Assembly: GCA_022385755.1 (NCBI GenBank)
Contig: MU278354.1
Location: 574,805-638,804 of the forward strand
Length of the DNA stretch: 64,000 nt
Direction of reading: 5' to 3'
DNA from: Trametopsis cervina
Taxonomy: Eukaryota > Basidiomycota > Agaricomycetes > Polyporales > Irpicaceae
In this document: piece after piece, positions 22,944-32,265 of the stretch
Layout of the letters: each line of letters opens with the position of its first letter
How positions within the stretch are numbered: position 1 is the first letter of the stretch
Made by a program: the position numbers and the translations under genes
The notes under the pieces: generated by a model
Told to the model about the DNA's origin: nothing
The model's input: only the letters and a program-made list of their open reading frames with translations
Database searches by the model: none

Positions 22944-24743
22944 CTATGCACGGTACGATACACCGATTGGCGTAGGCTTCCAACCGTCCCTAGGAGTCAG
23001 AAGTCTCCATCCTATCGGAAGTTCAGGTCCTGCCTCCGTTCCTTCTCCTGGCACTGTCGAACCACCGTCTGGCTCCCCGTTCGTCTCATCCTGATATGTG
23101 GACTCGGTTGCGGCGACCAACGCCTCCATCCGTTTTGACATTGTATCCAGGTCAGTGTCCTGCCAGGGCTACGTACATTAACGAGCAGTCCCCACGTCGC
23201 GTTCGGAGAGTTAGAGGATAGGTGAAATGGACGTACGGACGGGTCCGGCACTGAGGCCGACAGTAAGAGTTCTGTAGCCGTTTGCAACTTGGGGTCTTTG
23301 GCACACAGCACTTTGAGCAGACGGTGTGCGCTGCACAAGGGATAAATTTCCAGTCAGTTCACCTCTAACGCCATGTACACCGAAACGTACGCTTTGTGAT
23401 CCGTCTCACGATCCATGCGGGATACGCCCATGCCAGAGACGAGGGCTGCAACAGCACTCGCGCGCCTCGCTCGTCTATCGTCCTCGTCGGGCCCATTGGG
23501 GTCGCTGAACCGGTCGACGAGCCAGTTGGCCCAGCTTGCTGCGCATAGCTCGAAGGAGAGATCCCGCGCAGACGCGTCTTCTGTTAAGGATATAGTGTCT
23601 GCGGATGCTTCTATGTTCGGCGTGTCGGTTGTGAGGACGAGCGAGATTATGCGCGTGGTGAGAACGGAGGGGAAGGAGGGGTGGAGGGTGGTAAGCTGCG
23701 TTAGGAGAGGGGTCCAGATGGCGATGAGGCTCGGCGAGGGCTCGAACGCGCCAACTATTGACCGTTTTCTGCAAAATAAAAATACGAAAGCCTTGAGCAG
23801 ATGTTTGACAACAGAGAATACAAGGGCTAACTTTTTTGACATGGGTATCAACCCGCCCTTGGCGAGCAACCCATCGCACAACCGCTGGAGCGCCCACCAC
23901 TCCCTGCTGTCAACGCCCTCCGCGTCCTCGTCCATCTGCACGTCATCCCACTCGAGCGTCGCGGCGGTGACGTCGGCAGCGAGCTTCGCTTCGGAGATCC
24001 AGCGTTCGATGTCCCGCTGAACCTTGATAATGTTGTGCTTGTGCTGCGTGCGCAGGGACGCGTCGCGCGTGACGGTCTTCAGCAGCGTCTTGTACTCCGT
24101 CAGGAGCGGTTCGAGAGGGCGTAGCGCTGCCTGTTTAGGAGCTGCTTCGACGGCGGAGGGGTTGAGCGCGGGGATGAAGTAGTTGTGCAGGAGCCATGCC
24201 ATGCACTGTGCGTTGCATGTCAGTATTGTAGACATTGAGTATCTGACTGATGAAAAAATGTACCTCTCGTGCGGCTTCTCGTAGAACCTCGAGGCTAGGC
24301 AGGTCCTCATGCGTTGCAGCGTGACGCAATTCCACGAGCCAGGCTGGCAAGCCCAGTTGTGCGGCAATGCTCGAGATGGACCGGGCGTACGCGCCGAGCT
24401 GCAGGGGATCGACGAGTCCATTGACGAGGCGTATTATGGCTGCTGCGTAGGCCTGTCGTAGTGGCAGAAACGAGGATGCGCCCTGCGAGGATGTGTCTTG
24501 CAAGATGACGGATAAAATCGAATGCGTCGATTCGAGCGCATGAGGGATCGTTGTCATCACCCTCCATGCTGCTAACTGTAATTTTTGTGTTAATAAAGAG
24601 GCGTGATGATCGTGTGTTGTGTTACGTACCCGGTTCACAGCGAGAACTTTAGCGTCCAAGTCGTTCTCGTCTGCATAGATCCACGAGTAGACTTGGTCAA
24701 GCTCGGCAAGGCTCGCCCACGGGACCCTACGAGGTAGTCTCAT
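22944..24743 (-). CDS. LAS1: Las1 ribosome-biogenesis endonuclease
   Basis: The protein starts MRLPRRVPWASLAELDQVYS and contains the Las1 HEPN core: AYAAAIIRLVNGLVDPLQLG, AYARSISSIAAQLGLPAWLV and ELRHAATHEDLPSLEVLREA. The RHxxxH motif (RHAATH) is the HEPN nuclease active site. Next come ALAWLLHNYFIPALNPS, a helical middle region, WANWLVDRFSDPNGPDEDDR, and a C-terminal LPIGWRLLTPRDGWKPTPIG that matches the conserved Las1 tail (GW...PxPIG) that reaches into the partner Grc3. Las1 cuts pre-rRNA ITS2 at site C2 in the nucleolus. Seven or so exons use introns near 24635, 24265, 23830, 23390 and 23230. The last coding exon ends VSYRA*. Confidence 0.9.
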
Positions 24744-24971
24744 TGCTATTCTGTTTAGTCTCTGTTTGTGTTTCCATATTAACACGTCGTGGTGACTTAC
24801 CTGCTATTCAACGCGGATTTGTTACTTCAAACCTGGTAACGGAGTTAATTGGTCAGTCGGAAAGTCAATTTTTACTGTGCCGTTTCTAAGCGCCTATTCC
24901 AGAGACCATCTCAGTTTGACAATACCACGCAGACTGAAACGATGCATTGCCTGGGATTTAATGATGTCTAG

Positions 24972-26020
24972 GTGGAGCTTGGCGTATACATCCTTGAACA
25001 CCTGAGCTATCAAGATCTTCTCAACTGCAGACAAGTGCATATCGTATCTGTTTCATTTTCGTCTCCACTTCAATGGCTCAGCCCTTGGTTCCCTGCCACT
25101 TCCGTCGGTGTCCTATTAGGTCTCTCGCGTTTTCAAGGATACGGTCGACAGTCACATCCCTTTCCAATGCGAGGGAGCACTGCGGATTATAGGTCTTTCG
25201 GACAACCCAAACAACACCCTATCTGCCCGCCAGAAACGTGCCCTGCTCATTGAACATCGCAACCACTGGCTCTAGCTGAGAGTGACAGTCCACAAGAAAT
25301 CGAGTTCAAGCATCTATCATCCGGGAGTTGCGGCGAAGTGCCGGAAAAGTCGTGGATAACGCGATTATCCCGTCCACAAATTTAGTTTGCTGTAGATTAT
25401 AGGCAAGATCTTCTTGTTACTGTGGGGCCGCGGTCTCCTGATGAGCGGCGAGTTTGTCAAACTTCACCTAAATAGCAGACCCACTGGCTTACGATCTACG
25501 ACTTGCTACTGTTTTCTCATGATCCAGGTATGAGCTCATACAGATACTTACCATGTCAACCGGAGAGGACTACCCTGAGGCGCAAGTTGCTTTGGAGCTA
25601 CCCTACATCTGGTACGGGGATCTAATATAGTGTGAAATTCACATCAACGGGCCATGGCTGGGTATATTGCTCCACGAAAACTACAAGCTACCGTCTCTGA
25701 ACACATGGAACTGGAAAACTAGGGAAGAAACCCATGTAAGGCCTGTCTGTGCGTTCTTGACACCAATCCCCTTCATACTGATTCACCACATTCGTAGAGT
25801 CGAGTAGGATCTTTTCATTCCTTTGTATGGATCGGCGCCGGCACCATCTTGGTCGCGCACCTTTGGGAGCCTGGATGCCTGACGTTAAACCTGGTGGATA
25901 TGTTCATAATGCCCCAGGAGGGGCGCCTCGCGTTTCCAGTTCTCACGGCGCACTATTCCAGCAAGATTGAGCGACAGGAGACAAGCCTTGAGATATGTTC
26001 GTTACAATGAACGGCATTCC
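24972..26020 (+). pseudogene. Decayed F-box gene
   Basis: Segments in changing frames resemble one agaricomycete F-box family: VELGVYILEHLSYQDLLNCR from 24972, then after an intron-like gap VSRVFKDTVDSHIPFQCEGA and DNPNNTLSARQKRALLIEHR up to an in-frame TAG at 25273. Further pieces are DYRQDLLVTVGPRSPDE (about 25395), VKLHLNSRPTGLRSTT in another frame (about 25457), EIHINGPWLGILLHENYKLP (about 25634), and SRVGSFHSFVWIGAGTILVA (about 25800) to a stop near 26010. The stop codon, the frame changes and the absence of an in-frame ATG indicate a pseudogene. No repaired reading is proposed. A gene rescued by unusual splicing cannot be fully excluded. Confidence 0.7.
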
Positions 26021-26398
26021 GTATCCGTAACAAAAAGCTGCTGGAATCATGTAAGCATCTCACTCGTCGCTATTCACGTGTATAAGGGACAGTTTTGTGA
26101 AATGCAAGGACGATGGTGGGTAGACGATTAAGCTCCAAACCCGGATTGCTTGTTCTTAGTAATTAAAGCCCCTGACTACTACTCGACACTGTGTTGATTG
26201 GAGAATGTTGCACTGCCTCTATAGGACGTTCAAGTATGAGAGTCGGGAGGTATTAACATCACGACCACGTGACACGATTAAGCCTATATTAGCGCGTTTA
26301 AACGCGTGTCAGAGTCTGATGGCGGCTAATCGACCACGCTGGTTTACCCAGTCTGCAACTCCCACATTGTCAGGGGGCGGCGAAAATACTGCATTGAG
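26021..26398 (+). promoter_or_regulatory. Upstream region of PIF1 copy 1
   Basis: This interval lies between the F-box pseudogene and the first PIF1 ATG. It contains an inverted CCAAT box (ATTGG at 26197-26201). An ATG at 26319 opens a different frame and does not join the hybrid-binding module. Otherwise nothing is recognised. Confidence 0.45.
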
Positions 26399-29205
26399 AT
26401 GCCGAAGGCTGCTCGCACAAAATGGTACGCTGTAAGACAAGGTTGGGACGGTCCAGCAATATATGACAACTGGGACGAGGTGACGTTCGATTTCGTTCCA
26501 GCATTTCGCTTCCGCTACTGATAGTTCTCTCAATAAAGACAAAGAAATCTGTAAGTTGAAAAGGCTGTTTTTGTTACGTTTGCGAACCTCATCTATGTTT
26601 TCAGGTATCACGATACCGCGGTGCCGAATTCAAGAGTTTTCTTGCACGCAAGCAGGCTGAGGAATGGCTCTCTTCAGCAGCTCCGTCGAGAAGCAATCAT
26701 AGCGGTGAGACGTATTACATATGCGATTCGCTGAGCAAATTCTAACAGAATCTGTAGACATCGGTACGCAGCGTGTTCCTACCATCAGGATACCGCCAAA
26801 GCCAAAGACGGGCCCAATCATCGTTATAGATGATGAAGATGTAGATATGTCAGATTCTGACTCGAGTACATCTTCAAGCACGTCTTCACAATCTGGAATG
26901 CAGGTTGAAGCCGATAGAATCTCATCTGCGAAACCCGGTCCTTCTGCCCGGCTTGCTCGTCAAACTTCTTCTGCTAATGCTACGGAAGCCCCAAAGAAGG
27001 CATCTGACGTACCTGCTAGTCCAGAGTCTGCGACTGTGTCGGACGGATCCGCAGCCCCGGAGGTCAAGTTGTCTCCGGAGCAAGAGCAGGTCCTGAAAAT
27101 GGTCCAAAGTGGTAAAAGCGTGTTCTTCACAGGCTCTGCAGGTACCGGCAAATCTGTCCTACTACGCGAGATCATCCGATGGTGCAAGGAGAAAGATATG
27201 AAATTTGCTGTGACCGCTTCCACTGGTATTGCTGCAGTCAACGTCGGTGGCAGCACGCTGCATTCGTGGGCCGCGATTGGGCTTGGGAAGGAGCCGGCGG
27301 ATAAGCTGGTCGAAAAGATTCTCGGCCATTCTCGATGGTATCGTCAAAAGCGGAGGCAGGCAAAGAAAGACAAGGGCCTCCTTGATGACGATGAAGACAT
27401 GAGCGATTACGATGACCCAGCGAACCCTCGAGCCCTGATGCGTTGGCGGCAATGCCAGCTGTTGATGATTGACGAAAGTATGCCAATTCTCATCATATTG
27501 TGTACTGGGCTGACATCGCCGATTCAGTTTCCATGGTTGACGGCAAGTTATTTGACAAACTCGTAAGAGAATTGGAGTATGATGTATATATTGAGCTTGA
27601 TGCTAACACTCCATGCTAGGAGTACATGGGACGTCAGTTGCGCAGGAAGCCTGACATACCCTTCGGCGGAATGCAGGCACGAGTTCGATACATCTATGCC
27701 GTTTCTAGATCACTCATTCTGGCTGGCATCTCATAGCTTGTGCTCTCAGGCGACTTCTGTCAACTTCCACCCGTACCTGACAAAGAGGGTAATACTGTAC
27801 TGCCTGCGACATTCGCCTTTGACGCGAAGTCATGGAATCAATGCATCGGGAAGCCGGTTGTGCTCAAGAAGGTTTTCCGTCAGAAAGACCAGCGTATGTG
27901 CATAAATATGTTTCTATCATACACTTACATATCTTTCTGCCCAGGATTTGTGAACATGTTGAACGCGATGCGGTTTGGGAACCTTAGCCCCGATATCATC
28001 AAGTCGTTCCGTGAGCTATCACGCCCAGTAAAATACGCCGACAACCTAGAACCGAGCGAGTTGTGCGTTACTATTTGCCACTGTCAATAATGTACTGATC
28101 GAGGTATCCCGCGTAGATACCCTACGCGTAAAGAGGTCGAAACTGCGAACGCGAATAGGTTAATGAATATCAAAGCCAAAGCCATCCAATATGACGCCCG
28201 AGACATTCCCGGCTGGGATGTGAACGGCAACCGCCTCAGACCCGAACAGATGGAAAGGCTCCTCGATAGGCTTGTCGCTCCGAAAGTGATCTCATTGAAG
28301 GTACGCACAGCCCGAGAGATCACGATTGAGTGCTCACTAAATTTTTAAGCCTGGCGCACAAGTTATGCTTATCAAGGTTGGCTACGTTGTCTTGCTAGTT
28401 ATGCGACTCACATTGAATACTCGCGCATAGAACATAGTGCAGGGCCTGATGGTGAACGGCACGTTGGGTCGGGTCATTGATTTTCTTACTACACTCGAAG
28501 CTTCACAACGTGGAATCAAGATCGGGATACCGCTTGGTGGGGACGACGCGAAAAAGTGGAAAGGAGAAGAGGAAGCAGGGAGGAAAGGTGATAGTCACGT
28601 TAATCCTTTACAGGACATACCTCAGGAGCTTCTCCGATCGCCACGGAAGTGGCCTGTGGTCCAATTCAGCACTGGTGAAGAGCAGCTGCCAATGTGTTGC
28701 GTGCCACTTTCATTTGAGGTTATGAATGCCGATGGGGAAGTCGAAGCGCGTCGAGATCAGGTCTGTGCTCTGCTGTGCTTTCATCATCCAAGAGCTCAAG
28801 TCCTGTCCTGCAGGTGCCTCTTATTCTCGCATGGGCGCTGAGTGTGCACAAGAGCCAGGGACAAACATTGGACCGTGTTCGAGTTGATCTCACCCGCACG
28901 TTTGAGAAAGGCCAAGGTGACTGCTTCGCAGGCTTTAGATTCTTCATGGAGACTAATGTGTCCCGAAGCCTATGTCGCACTTTCTCGTGCAACCAACCTA
29001 GAGAGTCTGCAGGTGAAAGGATTTGACCCCTTGAAGTATGAACTCACTTTCCCTTGACGGTTGACGGTTGCTTATAACACTTGAAACCAGGGTTCAAGCA
29101 CATCCGCGTGTTATAGAATGGACGCGAGCAAATACTGACATGCAACTCCCATTCCCGGCTCCAGGCTTGCAGGACGATGACGCCGAGTATTGGAATCATG
29201 TATGA
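26399..29205 (+). CDS. PIF1-family helicase with RNase H1-type hybrid-binding N-terminus (copy 1)
   Basis: Residues about 5-55 form an RNase H1 N-terminal hybrid-binding module (Cauli_VI/HBD fold): [21 protein letters not shown], a 12-nt exon TKKS (26539-26550), then [20 protein letters not shown] and WL. Spacing matches the family exactly, and the FKxF lysine is kept. A disordered linker carries [16 protein letters not shown], a possible SUMO-interacting motif. The helicase starts near residue 170: motif I GSAGTGKS, Ia [65 protein letters not shown]...[43 protein letters not shown] and [18 protein letters not shown]. The tail [20 protein letters not shown] follows. All catalytic motifs look intact. 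Pif1 proteins are 5'-3' SF1B helicases acting on R-loops, G-quadruplexes and forks; an R-loop role is inferred from the hybrid-binding module. Confidence 0.88.
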
Positions 29206-29441
29206 TGAAAACAAGTTTTCAGGTTCTAACGATTGAACATAGGAGTATTCTAAGCTCGCATAATTTTAGTAGTATCTATCTATACGTACCTCGCCGTATT
29301 TTCAATGTATTGTTTAACGGACTCCGGCCACCACTACGTTTACGGACCCTGGTGAGAAATATATGCCAGCAGTAGCGCCAGCAACCTGGCTCGTCCAGCG
29401 TCCTTCTTTACTACAACAATGATCCATGTCCATATAGCCTC

Positions 29442-31948
29442 ATGGAAGACGATGGGTTGCCTGATGATGAGCTTGAGTTATGGCATGAATTAGAGGATGG
29501 GATAAATTGGGAAAGCCTGGGTTTGAACGAAGTGAGTCCGAAGTTGCAGTGGGACGAAATTGGAGCAGAGCATTGACCTTTTATCGCGTGCACCAGGCTA
29601 GCTATAGCGTACGTACCTATATACACTCACGGTTAATGTTAAAGGATGTAGCCGACGTATGTCTTCAGGTCGGTGAGGGTGGAACGAACGCGTCGGATAC
29701 ACCGACCAAATACGTTCCAGGTGAGCTCCTCATGATGTGACGCAAATGCAAATTGCGCATGAAGCCAACAGCGGCAATCCGCGAGCAGCATCTTGCTTTC
29801 AGGATAGTCCTCCAATATACACAACTAATACATCAACAGACGTCAAACTTTCAGATGAGCAAGAGATTGTCTTCGCAAGTATCAGGCGAGGCGAGAATGT
29901 GTTTTTCACGGGTCCAGCAGGAACTGGAAAATCTGTACTCCTTCGGCAAGTCGTTTCGTGGGCTAAAGAAAAGTATGCATACGACGAGTCGGAGGAGTGT
30001 GTTGCCGTTACTGCGTCTACCGGGATTGCTGCTCTCAACATCGGAGGACGCACTCTGCACAGCTGGGCTGGTATTGAGCACGGTAAAGACTCCGCCCAGA
30101 TTCTCACAGCGAAAATACGACAGCGTTCGATGTACTTCGTCGAGGAAACTGGGCGTTGGGAGATTAGGGAAGGCAGTCCTATGGACCGATGGTGCAAATG
30201 TAGGTTGCTCATCGTTGATGAAAGTGAGTTAGTAGCCCATTTCTGTCACTTGTAACTCTTGTTTACGCGTGCAGTTTCGATGGTTGACGGGAGGCTTATC
30301 GACAAGCTTGTAAGCTCTTTGTTCTACTCATAGCATAAACGCGGCTCCTCACAGCCATCAGGATTTTATCGGACGTAATATCAGAAGATACACCCCAGAC
30401 AAGCCATGGGGTGGCCTCCAAGTAAGACATATCCCACTGTCATCATGAAACGGCCTCATTTAATTCGATAGGTAGTGTTCTGTGGGGATTTCTTTCAGCT
30501 GCCGCCGGTTAATGAGAAGGAAGATGGTGTCAGAATAATAGAGACATTTGCGTTTGACGCAAAATCCTGGCCCGAGACCATTCAGCGGAGATTCGACTTG
30601 AAAAAGGTCTTTCGCCAGAAAGATGAAGGTACATGATCTTAGTATGATATACTACGATAATCCTCACAGTGAACATACGTTCAGTATTCGTACTCATGCT
30701 GAATGCTATGCGAACCGGCCAACTAAGTCGCGCTCACATCGCGGAGCTCAAGAGGTTGCAGCGGCCGATGCAGGTTCCAGACCGAGTACCAGTCCCCGAG
30801 CTGTAAGTGAATGCAAACACTTCAATGGATTAGACGCTGACACATCTTAGATATGCCACCAGAGATCAAGTCGAGGAGGCCAATAAGCTTCGCCTGGACG
30901 CTATACATACGCCGCCGCACGAATATCATGCTATTGATCTCCCCGGGAGCGATAGGTTCGGGATGCCGTTCCCGCCTTCTATCGTTAAACGTGCTTTGAA
31001 GGATATGGTAGCGTTGCCAGAAGTCATACTCAAGGTGCGCTCCAGTGCAGATTCTTCCGTACTTGATAGCTGAGCCTGAATTCCAAGGTGGGAGCACAGG
31101 TTATGCTCGTTAAGGTAATTCCGTAATCCACAGTGGGAACATGAGAATCCCGTCTAAGAAATCCGGTAGAATCTCGTGCAAGGTGAACTTGTGAACGGCT
31201 CCATGGGCCGTGTGATAGGTTTCCAGACCGCGCAAGAAGCGCACAAAGAGAGCGGTCTACTGTTCGGACTGCCAGAATGCCTCAATAGCTACGACAATCA
31301 AAAACCGCAATCACCTCCTAATGAATTGTTAGAGGATGAGGCTCAGAGGGCTTGGCCGGTTGTAGAGTTTCCGCTATCAGGTAAAACGATAGTCTGTGTG
31401 CCCAACGTATTTGAAGCTGTGAGTGCATCGGGCACGCTCGAGGCAACTCGGGAGCAGGTGTGTGCCTGTTTTGCCCCTCGAGGGAAGCATACTTATGGTA
31501 GCTAATAGATCCCCCTTATCCTTGCTTGGGCACTCACTATCCACAAAAGCCAGGGGCAGACATTAGATTACGTGCGAGTTAATTTTGACCGTATGTTTGA
31601 GCGTGGACAAGGTAAGAATCATATTCGATAGTCCGATTGCGACGCTGATGATTTAAATACAGCCTATGTTGCACTGTCACGAGCAACGAGCAGGGAAGGC
31701 CTGGAGATCGTGAACTTTGAACCCAGCAGGTCAGAACTCTCTGGGCACCATGCTATAATGCATGACATGAGTAACAATTCCTTTCCAGAATTGAAGTCCA
31801 TCCTCGCGTACTTGCCTGGACGCGAGAAACTTCCACGGACAGATTTGAAGATTCAGATGAAGAGACGGACGATGATTGGAGTCCAGATCGACCGAATCTC
31901 AAGCGCAAACGGTCCACCACTGACTGTGAAGGAGAGAAGGGCGTTTAA
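29442..31948 (+). CDS. PIF1-family helicase (copy 2, no hybrid-binding module)
   Basis: The start ATG at 29442 gives an acidic N-terminus ([20 protein letters not shown]) unlike copies 1 and 3; no hybrid-binding module is visible between 29205 and 29870. The helicase begins [20 protein letters not shown] and has motif I GPAGTGKS, Ia [28 protein letters not shown] then [37 protein letters not shown]...[46 protein letters not shown] and [18 protein letters not shown]. The last exon (after an intron ending near 31788) reads [20 protein letters not shown], then an acidic [10 protein letters not shown] and a basic NLKRKRS, a likely nuclear signal, ending EGEKGV*. Introns in the helicase lie at positions matching copies 1 and 3. 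The exons before 29820 are uncertain. Confidence 0.85.
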
Positions 31949-32265
31949 CTTAAAAAGCGAGTTGATCGCGCTTTGAGGTATAATCACTGGCGTAGGGTCG
32001 GAATTGGAGCATCAGGACTGCAGTAATGAATCATAATGTATAGTAGCACCTAAGTAGTAAAGTAATATTCAGATACAGGTGGATGAGCCGAAGGCGCGTA
32101 TGTGCGGTGCGGCTTAGCCAATCGCGGGGGCACTGGCCAAAGCGGCTTGCCAGAACGCCTAGAGTCACTGCCAGCGCTGGCTGTAGCTTACTGTCGCCCA
32201 GTCGCCCCGAGCTTAGGGTCGTGCAATCTCACCTTTAGCAATGACCGTCTGCCTCGCAGGCTTCA
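31949..32265 (+). promoter_or_regulatory. Upstream region of PIF1 copy 3
   Basis: These 317 bp separate copies 2 and 3. A CCAAT box sits at 32118-32122, about 145 bp before the copy 3 ATG, next to GC-rich sequence (gcggtgcggc, cgcgggggc). No ORF is supported. Confidence 0.45.

Noticed and set aside
29205..29442. Hidden hybrid-binding module upstream of PIF1 copy 2
   Set aside because: I looked for a Y(A/G)V(K/R)xG...W pattern in all plus frames between the end of copy 1 and 29870 and found none; the acidic [10 protein letters not shown] start is the only plausible N-terminus.
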